A stretch of DNA of 64,000 nucleotides from Litorimonas sp046250185 (lineage in GTDB: Bacteria; Pseudomonadota; Alphaproteobacteria; Caulobacterales; Maricaulaceae), in assembly GCF_046250185.1 (NCBI RefSeq), contig NZ_CP176469.1; one strand, 5' to 3'. A program made the translations under genes and the position numbers. The notes under the pieces are model-generated. The model saw nothing but the letters and a program-made list of their open reading frames with translations, did not search any database and was not told where the DNA came from. Positions 1-7,823 of the stretch are shown here, piece by piece (the stretch's first letter is position 1; each line of letters begins with the position of its first letter).

Positions 1-373
1 CGCGGGCTTCGGGAATATAAAGACGCCCGTGATCGCCCATGACGGGGTCGACTAATATCATAGCGTCTGGATTGGCCGCTTTGACGTCGCGAATGACCTC
101 TGCCGCAAACAGGATATGCGCTGTGTCGCCCATATAGCCTGATAGCACAGCGTCGATTTGAATGTTTTGATCTTTAATAGCGGCCCACATCTCCGCCAGT
201 GTCTCGACATCAGTCGCGCCGCCGCCAGGATGGCCCCAGCCAGGGTGTCGCCCCATCAGCGTGGTTGGCAGAATAATCGCGTCATGCCCCAAACGACGCA
301 AGCAGAATGCGCTGGCCGTGGCCCCGACCCGGCTGGCCGCGACAAATGATGATATGACGAGAACTGTTTTCAT
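1..373 (-). CDS. pdxY: Pyridoxal kinase, partial (5' part of gene only)
   Basis: The gene runs off the left edge, so only the N-terminal ~124 residues are present. The start is the ATG at 373-371. The translation shows the ribokinase-family pyridoxal kinase pattern: an N-terminal hydrophobic strand (MKTVLVISSFVA), an RRLG turn, the VLSGYMG segment, and the VDPVMGDHGRLY motif. These features are conserved in PdxY/PdxK. The family phosphorylates pyridoxal in the cytoplasm as part of the vitamin B6 salvage pathway. The ATP-binding C-terminal half lies outside the window, so PdxY versus PdxK cannot be separated with certainty. It is divergent from the arsC-like gene, with 66 bp between the start codons. 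Confidence 0.85.
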   Translation of the reverse strand, partial: MKTVLVISSFVAASRVGATASAFCLRRLGHDAIILPTTLMGRHPGWGHPGGGATDVETLAEMWAAIKDQNIQIDAVLSGYMGDTAHILFAAEVIRDVKAANPDAMILVDPVMGDHGRLYIPEAR

Positions 374-439
374 GGTAATTGTCTTCCCCGCTCTCTCCTG
401 ACTATAAGTCGGCTAGACATCAAACGTGAAGAGGTCAAC

Positions 440-796
440 ATGGCACATTCAATCCTGACAATTTGGCACAATCCGCGCTGCTCTAAATCACGGCAGACTT
501 TGCAGTTGATTGAGGCGGCTGATCGCCCCGTCACCATTCGTCGTTATCTGGAAGATAGCCCGAGCAGTGGGGAAATTGCTGAGATTTTAACGCAGATGGA
601 CGTGTCTGACCCGCGCCAGATCATGCGCACGGGCGAACGAGTTTATAAAGAAATGAACCTCTCCAAGGTCACAGACACAGCAGAATTGATCGCCGCCATG
701 GCGTTGCATCCTATCCTGATAGAGCGCCCGATTGTCAGCGACGGAACGCGCGCGATCATGGGCCGCCCGCCGGAAAGTGTTAACAAACTCTTGTAA
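440..796 (+). CDS. arsC: ArsC/Spx-family arsenate reductase-like protein
   Basis: 118-residue thioredoxin-fold protein of the ArsC family. The N-terminal active-site loop reads HNPRCSKSR, with the single catalytic Cys at residue 14, as in glutaredoxin-dependent arsenate reductases. The C-terminal RPIV...GRPPE segment matches the arsenate-binding region of the family. GAGGTC lies just upstream of the ATG. Family members either reduce arsenate with glutathione/glutaredoxin or are uncharacterised YfgD-like homologues. No arsB, acr3 or arsR gene is adjacent, so a housekeeping YfgD-like role is as likely as arsenic resistance. Confidence 0.85.
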   Translation: MAHSILTIWHNPRCSKSRQTLQLIEAADRPVTIRRYLEDSPSSGEIAEILTQMDVSDPRQIMRTGERVYKEMNLSKVTDTAELIAAMALHPILIERPIVSDGTRAIMGRPPESVNKLL

Positions 797-908
797 TTCC
801 AGCCAATTTTTTTTGATCTCATAAACCCTCTGTTAAGCAAAACACGCCAAAGCCTTATTAACCATAACGGAATGTGTCTGGCATTTCGAAAGTTTTTGAG
901 GGATCGCT

Positions 909-2303
909 ATGCGTTTAGTTGCTTGTGCATTGTCAGCCGTGTTGCTGTCTGGCTGCTCTTGGCTGGGCAATATAACGGGAAATTCGCACCAAGGCGCGAA
1001 TAAGTCTCATCAAAGCTATAAATACGGAGCCCAAAAATACGGGGCGCAACAATACGGTCAACAGGCGCAGCGTGGTGCGAACCCGTGTGAAATTCCTGCG
1101 CCGAACTATCCAATCCCGCGCGGCTGCGATCCAGCGTCTGTCACAATCGGCACAGGCGCACCTTTTGCTCAAGGCCCTGCACAAGGTCATCCTGGCGGCT
1201 TTGCGCAGCAACCCCAATTCGGTGCAGCCCCGCAATATGCTGACGCCAATTACGGCTCACATGCAGGTGACGCCTACGCCCATGCAGGGCAACGCGGACA
1301 ACGCGCGCCAAAATTACGCAAGCCAAAATGGCGCGGACAGCTGAGCCTCGGCGGAGAAAAAAGCAATTCTGGCAATCTTCTAGATTACGCCACAGTCGGC
1401 ACGATGGTTGATACGAATGGCAATCCGTTTGATCCTGTCGCAGGCTATAATCCGCAGACTTATAACGGCCAAACACAGACAGGCGTAACCGTTGACGGCA
1501 CGCTCGTCACCACGACTTATACAGCCAACGAACGCAACCCTGTTGGCCCAAATAGCCAAGCCGCTGGCACAGGGATTTACACGCCATTTGGATATGACGA
1601 AGTCAACAGACCTGACATCTCTTTTGACGATGCCCATTCGACCCCTGCGAAAATCGCATTGGGTGGTGAGTATATTCTCAACAATCGCACAACATTATTT
1701 GGTAGCGTAGGATATGCTCACGCCGAGGGTGAACACGGCGAGACAGCCTCTATTAACGGCACGCTCTACCGCGATGTTAGTCAGCAAAGCTATGACGCCG
1801 CTGGCGCACCTATTGGTGCCCCCGTCAGTAATGTAACCTTCTTGCCAAATCAGCAACTCGCTTCATTTGAATATGATTTCACAGATATGCGCCGCTATGA
1901 CCTAGAAGTAGGTGCGCGTCAGTATTTCAATCCGATCTACCGCGATGGGGCTGTGAAAACTATCACACCTTTCGTCGGCGCATCTGTCGGCGCGTCACAT
2001 GTGAACGAAGTCAGCTTTGACGTGACGCAGCGCCAGACAATTTATGATCGCGTTATGAACGGCGAGACAGAAAATCTGACTTATGAGGTCGTCGGGCCAC
2101 AAACAACGGTTCAGCTTTACGAAAGCCAGTGGTTACCCACGGGCCAAGTCAGCGCGGGACTTGATTGGCAAGTCACACCTAAAACTTCACTCGCCGTTGA
2201 AACGGGCCTGCGCGTTGAAGGCGCTCGGGAATATGCCAATGGCGAAAAAGGGGACACGAACATCACAGTCCCATTCACTCTAAGGGGCAGCTACAACTTT
2301 TAG
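909..2303 (+). CDS. Outer-membrane lipoprotein with C-terminal beta-barrel (paralogue 1)
   Basis: 464 residues. The signal peptide ends in a lipobox (VLLSGC, Cys16), so the protein should be lipid-anchored. After a Tyr/Gln/Gly-rich linker (residues ~25-110, YGAQ-type repeats) comes a domain of alternating amphipathic strands. Strands such as TPFVGASVGASH and the terminal TLRGSYNF end in Phe, as expected for a BAM-recognised barrel. The N-terminus is nearly identical to that of the next gene, and the C-terminal half resembles both downstream paralogues, so this is a tandem duplication. GAGGGA precedes the ATG. The function is unknown. A surface or structural role in the outer membrane is inferred. 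Confidence 0.8.
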   Translation: MRLVACALSAVLLSGCSWLGNITGNSHQGANKSHQSYKYGAQKYGAQQYGQQAQRGANPCEIPAPNYPIPRGCDPASVTIGTGAPFAQGPAQGHPGGFAQQPQFGAAPQYADANYGSHAGDAYAHAGQRGQRAPKLRKPKWRGQLSLGGEKSNSGNLLDYATVGTMVDTNGNPFDPVAGYNPQTYNGQTQTGVTVDGTLVTTTYTANERNPVGPNSQAAGTGIYTPFGYDEVNRPDISFDDAHSTPAKIALGGEYILNNRTTLFGSVGYAHAEGEHGETASINGTLYRDVSQQSYDAAGAPIGAPVSNVTFLPNQQLASFEYDFTDMRRYDLEVGARQYFNPIYRDGAVKTITPFVGASVGASHVNEVSFDVTQRQTIYDRVMNGETENLTYEVVGPQTTVQLYESQWLPTGQVSAGLDWQVTPKTSLAVETGLRVEGAREYANGEKGDTNITVPFTLRGSYNF

Positions 2304-2410
2304 CTAAAAACTTAGGAAACTTAAGGTTTTGTTTCCGATTTGAAAACGCTTTCTTAAACATAAGCTGTTTTAAATCAGGACAACGGAACGAACACAGAGG
2401 GAGGCCCATC

Positions 2411-3748
2411 ATGCGGCTTGCAGTTTGCGCACTATCAGCGGTTTTATTGTCAGGATGTTCTTGGCTTGGGTCAGGCGGTCACGGAGGCGGATACGGTTCC
2501 GCAGGTGGTGCCTACGGAGCAGGATGTGCACCAGCACAAGCTGCCTACGGTCAACAGGGTTATGGCTATAATGCCGGCGGCGCAGGATGCGTTGGCGCTC
2601 ACGGCGCTCATGGCGCAGGTTACGGCCTACAAGGCGCTGGACTTGGTCAAGCAGGCTACGGCCAAGCTGGATATGGTCAAGCAGGTTACGGCCAGGCTGG
2701 CTACGGCATGCAGGGCGCGGCTTATGGTCAACAAGGATTTGGTCAAGGTGCAGCAGGCTACGGCATGCAAGGTGCAGGTTACGGTCAACAAGCTGGCTTT
2801 GGCCAAGCAGGTTATGGCCAGGCAGGATACGGACAAGCAGGCTACGGCCAAGCGGGTTACGGTCAAAATGTAACAACGCTCGGCGGCGCGGCTCCTTTCG
2901 GTCAAGCGGTGAATTACGGCGCCAATGCTTACGGCTCTAACGTCGTCGGAACACAGTTCGCGAATGGTCAATATGTTAACGGCGCGGCCGTACAGACAGT
3001 CCAAGGCGCACCAATCTACGTCAATCAACCTTACCCAGCCTATTACGGCGTGCCCGCTCTTCGCGGCGCAAGTGTCGGTGCAGCGATGCCATTTGGCCTC
3101 GAACTCGGTGCAGGCACAGACTTTGACATTGGCGGTGATGTCTTCACAGCCAAGGATCCCGGTCTTGCCTTCGGCAGCACAACGGTTAACTCTGGCGGTT
3201 CAGATGGTATCAGCTACGGCGATGCTTTCGGTCAGTCTAAATCAATCGGCGGCACATTGGGCTACGATATTTCACGTAACACAACCCTTCTGGGCGGCGT
3301 GAACTACTCTATGGCCAACGGTCAAACAGCTGAGGCTTATAACTCAGTTGACGCTCGCACACCGGGCACGCTTGAGGACATTGATGCAACATTCTCTGAT
3401 CTGGATGTTCTGACAATCGAAGGCGGTGTTCGCCAATATGTCGGCAATAACCCAGTCCTTCGCCCCTATGTCGGTGCAACAGCAGGTTTCGCCCACAATA
3501 ATGGTGTCGATATTCAGCGCACATATTCATCAGACGGCGCAAATTATGACGTCGAGCCTTTCGAATATATCGAATCTGGTTGGAACCCAACAGCTGCAGC
3601 TGTCCTGGGTGCCGAAATGGCCGTGGGTGCACGCTCAGCCATCGGGATCGAGTCGGGTGTGCGTTGGAACGACAAAATGGATACAGCTGGCGAGTCACAA
3701 GACCGTTGGTCAATCCCAGTCAAGCTACGCGGACGCGTCGCCTTCTAA
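2411..3748 (+). CDS. Outer-membrane lipoprotein with GYGQ repeats and C-terminal barrel (paralogue 2)
   Basis: 445 residues. The lipobox is VLLSGC with Cys16. Residues ~20-155 are extremely Gly/Tyr/Gln/Ala-rich, with many GYGQA units and only small or aromatic side chains. The C-terminal ~240 residues are strand-rich (RPYVGATAGFAH, TAAAVLGAEMAVG) and finish in LRGRVAF with a terminal Phe, matching the other two paralogues. GGAGG precedes the ATG. The repeat domain resembles low-complexity adhesive or phase-separating proteins by composition only. No specific function can be assigned. A Rho-independent terminator follows 22 bp downstream. Confidence 0.8.
   Translation: MRLAVCALSAVLLSGCSWLGSGGHGGGYGSAGGAYGAGCAPAQAAYGQQGYGYNAGGAGCVGAHGAHGAGYGLQGAGLGQAGYGQAGYGQAGYGQAGYGMQGAAYGQQGFGQGAAGYGMQGAGYGQQAGFGQAGYGQAGYGQAGYGQAGYGQNVTTLGGAAPFGQAVNYGANAYGSNVVGTQFANGQYVNGAAVQTVQGAPIYVNQPYPAYYGVPALRGASVGAAMPFGLELGAGTDFDIGGDVFTAKDPGLAFGSTTVNSGGSDGISYGDAFGQSKSIGGTLGYDISRNTTLLGGVNYSMANGQTAEAYNSVDARTPGTLEDIDATFSDLDVLTIEGGVRQYVGNNPVLRPYVGATAGFAHNNGVDIQRTYSSDGANYDVEPFEYIESGWNPTAAAVLGAEMAVGARSAIGIESGVRWNDKMDTAGESQDRWSIPVKLRGRVAF
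2618..2866 (+). repeat. Tandem 15-bp coding repeats (GYGQA units)
   Basis: Imperfect 15-bp units of the type ggccaagctggatac repeat across this stretch and encode GYGQA or GYGMQ pentads. Two purer runs (about 2640-2705 and 2800-2866) flank a more diverged middle. Third-position variation between units shows that the array is maintained at protein level, while the near-identical runs suggest recent slippage or unequal exchange. Confidence 0.8.
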
Positions 3749-3770
3749 ACCCAATATTTACCATGACTTC

Positions 3771-3803
3771 AAAAAGCCCGGCCTTCGTGTCGGGCTTTTT
3801 CAT
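3771..3803 (+). terminator. Rho-independent terminator after paralogue 2
   Basis: The hairpin AAGCCCGgccttcgtgtCGGGCTT is followed by TTT. It separates the second lipoprotein gene from the third, so the third needs its own promoter in the ~125 bp that follow. Confidence 0.85.
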
Positions 3804-3927
3804 ATTTGTTAGAGCCTTACCCTTATAGCCCTCCCTCACTGAACTGGCCTGCACATTGCATCGTGCTTGACCACAACTTCGAGCGGATCGGTAATTGTGC
3901 CAATCCGACACAAACAGGGATAAAACC

Positions 3928-4779
3928 ATGCGTTATCTATTACTCGGCGCGGCGGCGATTGCTCTTTCAGGCTGCTCATTCTTGGGTTTGGGCGGACACA
4001 GCGACTACGCGCAATATAATGCCAATACAGGCTATCACGGCACACACAGCCAGACACAGGTCGCTACAAATCGCGGCGGTTGTCAGACAGGACAGTGCTT
4101 GGCGCGTTGGAATATCGAAGGCGGCATTGGCCCGTCATTTGTTGCGGGCGGTACAGCCGTCACCGCTGACAACACACACTCGCTGCCCAATACTGCGATC
4201 AACGAGATTAAGATGAAAGACGTCTATGACACGGGCTGGCGCGCAGAACTTGGCGGATCATACGCCCTGTCGCCAAACCGCAAAGTCACAGCGATGGGCT
4301 TTATCGACGAAGCTGATTCTGCTGGCCCACAAAATTGGGGCACAGTGAACGGACAGCAACTCACAGGCGCTCTGTCAGATTATAACAGCTACGGCGCTGA
4401 AATCGGACTGCGTCAGTATTTTGCCCCGCGCAACGGCATCATCCTGAAATCAGTGCGTCCATACGTCGAAGGGCGTCTCGGCGCGACACACGTTGACGAC
4501 ATTCGTATTCAAGACACGCAACTCGGCGGCGCAGTTTTCTCTGCTGCAGATGTGCCGTTCTACGAAAGTGGATGGGCAGGATCAGCGGCTGGCTTGGTCG
4601 GTGTTGAAACACCGATTGCGCGCTATGCGACGATCGGTTTGGAAACAGGTGTGCGCTACACGCAAGGCCCGAAATCAGACAATTCTGCGATTGCCGCAGA
4701 CTCGCCATTGGCAGGATCAAATAACGGCGCATCTCGCACAACTATTCCTGTGATGCTGCGCGGTCGTTACCGCTTTTAA
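3928..4779 (+). CDS. Outer-membrane lipoprotein with C-terminal barrel (paralogue 3)
   Basis: 283 residues when started at ATG 3928, which places a normal lipoprotein signal peptide at the N-terminus (IALSGC, Cys16). The upstream in-frame ATG at 3895 would add 11 residues before the signal and is unlikely. The Gly/Tyr linker is short here. The rest is strand-rich, with the same elements as the two preceding genes: VRPYVEGRLGATH, a GYESGW-like turn, and a terminal LRGRYRF. It is the shortest of the three tandem paralogues and lacks the GYGQ array. The function is unknown. The outer-membrane location is inferred from the lipobox and terminal aromatic residue. Confidence 0.8.
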   Translation: MRYLLLGAAAIALSGCSFLGLGGHSDYAQYNANTGYHGTHSQTQVATNRGGCQTGQCLARWNIEGGIGPSFVAGGTAVTADNTHSLPNTAINEIKMKDVYDTGWRAELGGSYALSPNRKVTAMGFIDEADSAGPQNWGTVNGQQLTGALSDYNSYGAEIGLRQYFAPRNGIILKSVRPYVEGRLGATHVDDIRIQDTQLGGAVFSAADVPFYESGWAGSAAGLVGVETPIARYATIGLETGVRYTQGPKSDNSAIAADSPLAGSNNGASRTTIPVMLRGRYRF

Positions 4780-4809
4780 TCAAAGGCGATTCTGGTCAGC
4801 GGGGGGTAT

Positions 4810-6753
4810 CTACGGATTACCGCCGCTCCCAGAATTTGTCGTTGTTCCGTCCTTAGAAACGCCGTCATTGGGGGGTGGTTGCATTTTCAGGGACTTAGAA
4901 ACCGCGCTATTACGCGCGGTTTTTTTTGTCTCGAAAATATAACGATCAATCTTCTCTTCTAAGATGCCCAGTGGAATACCGCCATTAAGCAAGACCGCAT
5001 CGTGAAATTTACGAATATTGAAATCCTCGCCCAATTCCCGCTTTGACTTTTCACGTAGTTCGAGGATTTTTAGCTCACCAACTTTGTAAGCCAGCGCTTG
5101 CCCGGGCCAGCTAATATAGCGCTCCACCTCAGTCTTGATATTATGCTCGGCCAGCGCGGAATTTTCAAAGAAACATGCCTCCGCCTGATCGCGCGTCCAG
5201 CCTTTCCAATGCAGACCCGTATCGACCACCAAACGGCAAGCGCGCCACATTTCATAGGTCAGCTGCCCGAACTTCTCATAAGGCGTTTTATAGAGCCCCA
5301 TTTCGTCGACCAGTTTTTCTGAATACAGTCCCCAACCTTCGCCAAACGCATTGGGATAAAGCGATTGTCGGAAATTCGGGACATCTTTTAATTCTTGGCT
5401 TAGCGAGATTTGGTGGTGATGACCCGGCACACCTTCATGCGCGGTCAACGCAGGCAGGTTATAGAGCGGGCGCTCTTTGAGGTTATAGGTATTGACCATG
5501 TAATTACCCGCGCGGTGCTGCTCTGGACTACCGCCCCAATACCGACCCGTTGTGTAATTCGGCGCAATCTCGTCAGGGACTTTCATCACCCCGTAAGACA
5601 GGCGCGGCAGGGTGTGAAAAAACTCTGGCATCCGCCCATCGATCTGCTTGGCAAGCCACGACGCCCGCATCATCAACTCATCTTCGGACTTGGCGTAGAA
5701 TTGCGGATCGGTGCGCAGGAAGTCGAGGAATTCGGCAAAGCTACCTTTGAATTTCACCTCTTTGATAATCTTATCCATTTCGCTACGGATACGGGCGACT
5801 TCGGATAGGCCCAATGCGTGAACCTCGTCCGGCGTCATGTCCAGCGTTGTGAAATAGCGGACAAGCGCCCGGTAATAAGCGCGGCCTTCCTCTGTCGAGC
5901 CGATCCCAGGTGTTGGGCGGGCTTTTGGTATATATTCGGTTTCGAAAAATTTATGCAGATCGCGATAGGCGGGCAGAACCGCCGTATTAATCGCTGCTTT
6001 GCCGAGGGCTGCCAGCCGCGATTGATCCCGCGCGCTGATCGTGTCGGGGAATTTTGTGAAAGGCTGGTAGAAGCTATGCTTATCCGCAGGCCCATCGGAC
6101 AGGGCTTTCACCATGTCGGCAATGCCAGGCATGATTTCCGCGCTCGCCGTCATATTCGTTTTGATCCCGCGGCGCATATTGTCTTTGTGCTGAGAGAAAT
6201 AGCGCGGCAGCTGTGTCAGGCGCGCGGCATAAGCTTCGTAATCATCAACGGTCTCAAACGCTGTCTGGCGCGAGATATAAGAGAGCGAGTTGAAAAACCC
6301 ACTATCATTGGTGAACGGAATCCGCGCTTCGTCAAATGGCGAAAGGCGCTGGCGTTGCGTCAGGACGAAGCCGAGCAGATCGTAATTCAGGCGCTGTTCT
6401 TCCGACATGGGACGAGCGGCGAGGGAGGCATGCCGCGCGAGAAAATCTGTCGTGACATTTTGCCCAGCCGTCACAGCTTCCAAGCTGACGTCAGGGAGCT
6501 TGCGAAGCGCTTCACGGTCGCCATTATCGCCCGCCTTGATTGGATCGCCCGTAATCTCGGATGCTTCAAAATCGGCGATCAACGAGTCGAGCGTATCTGT
6601 GACGCGGCATTGCGGCACATCGTCGATAATAATGATCGTGCCGTTGCGGCAGAAATTAGGATCAAATTGGGCTGGCTTGGATTGCGCATGTGCCGCGCTA
6701 GCGCTAGCCGCCATCAGGCTGGCAGAGAGTAGGAGGGTTGATAGCTTCGTCAT
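4810..6753 (-). CDS. DUF885 family putative metallopeptidase
   Basis: 647 residues with a cleavable signal peptide (AASASAAHAQ, about residue 24), so it is exported. The sequence is that of a DUF885 protein, a family related to zinc carboxypeptidases. The hallmark HEGVPGHHHQ metal-binding motif lies in the C-terminal third, followed by the EGWGLYSE helix that supplies a further Glu, and YISWPGQALAYKVG near the C-terminus is characteristic. The substrate is unknown. Periplasmic peptide hydrolysis is the family-level expectation. Convergent with the third lipoprotein gene. Confidence 0.88.
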   Translation of the reverse strand: MTKLSTLLLSASLMAASASAAHAQSKPAQFDPNFCRNGTIIIIDDVPQCRVTDTLDSLIADFEASEITGDPIKAGDNGDREALRKLPDVSLEAVTAGQNVTTDFLARHASLAARPMSEEQRLNYDLLGFVLTQRQRLSPFDEARIPFTNDSGFFNSLSYISRQTAFETVDDYEAYAARLTQLPRYFSQHKDNMRRGIKTNMTASAEIMPGIADMVKALSDGPADKHSFYQPFTKFPDTISARDQSRLAALGKAAINTAVLPAYRDLHKFFETEYIPKARPTPGIGSTEEGRAYYRALVRYFTTLDMTPDEVHALGLSEVARIRSEMDKIIKEVKFKGSFAEFLDFLRTDPQFYAKSEDELMMRASWLAKQIDGRMPEFFHTLPRLSYGVMKVPDEIAPNYTTGRYWGGSPEQHRAGNYMVNTYNLKERPLYNLPALTAHEGVPGHHHQISLSQELKDVPNFRQSLYPNAFGEGWGLYSEKLVDEMGLYKTPYEKFGQLTYEMWRACRLVVDTGLHWKGWTRDQAEACFFENSALAEHNIKTEVERYISWPGQALAYKVGELKILELREKSKRELGEDFNIRKFHDAVLLNGGIPLGILEEKIDRYIFETKKTARNSAVSKSLKMQPPPNDGVSKDGTTTNSGSGGNP

Positions 6754-6840
6754 ATTGGGCCTTTGCCGAATTTTCTAAGTCTTTACGCCTGTTGGGCGAG
6801 TGGGGGCAAGGGGGAAGCGCGGCGTTCGCGCCCGCAATGG

Positions 6841-7113
6841 CTAGCCCGCCGCGTTTTCCATCGCTTCGGCTAATTTTACGTCTTTTTCGGTCACGCCGCC
6901 CGCATCATGGGTCGTCAGCGTCACGTCTACACGGTTGTAAACATTATACCATTCGGGGTGATGGTCCATTTTATCCGCGACAATTGCGATCCGCGTCATA
7001 AAGCCAAACGCCTCTGCAAAGTCAGAGAACTTGAAGACTTTGGTGATGAAATCATCGCCACCTGTCCACCCATCAAGGTTAGCGGCAACGTCTTTGGGGT
7101 TTAAAGTTTCCAT
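6841..7113 (-). CDS. phhB: Pterin-4-alpha-carbinolamine dehydratase
   Basis: 90 residues, the normal size for PCD/DCoH. The conserved core DHHPEWYNVYNRVDVTLTTHD contains the catalytic His pair and Trp-Tyr typical of the family, and the C-terminal GGVTEKDVKLAEAMEN helix also matches. The enzyme dehydrates 4a-hydroxytetrahydropterin, regenerating the cofactor of aromatic amino-acid hydroxylases. No phenylalanine hydroxylase (phhA) gene is visible nearby, so its partner must be elsewhere, or the enzyme serves another pterin pathway such as molybdopterin or folate metabolism. Monocistronic, in the same direction as the DUF885 gene. Confidence 0.9.
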   Translation of the reverse strand: METLNPKDVAANLDGWTGGDDFITKVFKFSDFAEAFGFMTRIAIVADKMDHHPEWYNVYNRVDVTLTTHDAGGVTEKDVKLAEAMENAAG

Positions 7114-7420
7114 AATCTGATCTCAACCTGTGTGATTTTTGCCACGCTTTACAATTATCGCGGGCTATCGTTCTTGATTCAGCCCGCCGTTCATTTGGGG
7201 GCCACAAAGCTGCCACATTTGGGCAGTGTTTTGTTAACCATACGGGAACTGACCTTCACATGTCTAGGATGAAGCGTCATATCGGAGATTAAATAAGGTG
7301 GGCGAGACATGCCAGTGATAAGGTCACGCAAAGCCCTTAATTTCGTCATAGCCTTGCCTTTCGGAATGGCTAATACAGTAAAATATGACGTTATTCTCTC
7401 CCGATTCTTGGTCGCCACAT
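7114..7420. other. Intergenic region without a supported gene
   Basis: About 300 bp between the phhB start and the VanZ-like gene. An open frame on the minus strand (7191-7418) has no ribosome-binding site, no recognisable domain and a shuffled composition, so it is not called. The stretch presumably holds the promoters for both flanking genes. No hairpin or repeat stands out. Confidence 0.5.
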
Positions 7421-7750
7421 ATGCGGCACTTATTCAAGGGGCTCAGCCTTGGGTGCATAGCACTCATCGTTTGGCAGTCACTCTTACCTGCGGGAGCAGG
7501 GGGCAGTCTGCCCCATATCGACAAAGTCATGCACTTGCTGGTTTACGGCGTGCTGGCGGCCACACTCCGATTGGCGTGGTGGCAGATATGGGGCGGCTTT
7601 ATTCTTCTGTTTTGCGCCGCGCTCGGCACAGGTCTGGAATTTGCGCAGGGCGCAATGGCATTGGGGCGACAAGCCTCGATCTTCGACGGGATCGCCAATA
7701 TTTTCGGCGCTGTGCTGGCTTTGCTCATGCTGCAGCGCTGGCGGTCCTGA
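7421..7750 (+). CDS. VanZ-like family small membrane protein
   Basis: 109 residues from ATG 7421; an upstream in-frame ATG at 7385 would give 121. Three or four hydrophobic segments are visible. The PHIDKVMHLLVYGVLAATL and GTGLEFAQ...RQASIFDGIANIFGA motifs are diagnostic of the VanZ-like family: a His-rich first loop and the R-x-x-x-x-x-D-x-x-x-N motif. Family members are inner-membrane proteins of mostly unknown function, and some confer low-level teicoplanin resistance. No clear Shine-Dalgarno precedes either start. The downstream gene begins 73 bp later. Confidence 0.75.
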   Translation: MRHLFKGLSLGCIALIVWQSLLPAGAGGSLPHIDKVMHLLVYGVLAATLRLAWWQIWGGFILLFCAALGTGLEFAQGAMALGRQASIFDGIANIFGAVLALLMLQRWRS

Positions 7751-7823
7751 CACCGCTCTCAATCTCGACACCGCTCTCTGGCTCAATACACGCTCCATCA
7801 CTTCATTTCGAAAGGAGTTCGTC

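Noticed and set aside
2409..2876. Long minus- and alternate-frame ORFs across the GYGQ repeats
   Set aside because: They are by-products of the 15-bp repeat in other frames, Arg/Leu/His-rich with no ribosome sites or domains.
5818..6732. 304-residue plus-strand ORF opposite the DUF885 gene
   Set aside because: Lies wholly antisense to a clear DUF885 reading frame and has no motif of its own.
7191..7418. 75-residue minus-strand frame between phhB and the VanZ-like gene
   Set aside because: No ribosome-binding site, no motif, unusual composition, and overlap with the VanZ-like start region.
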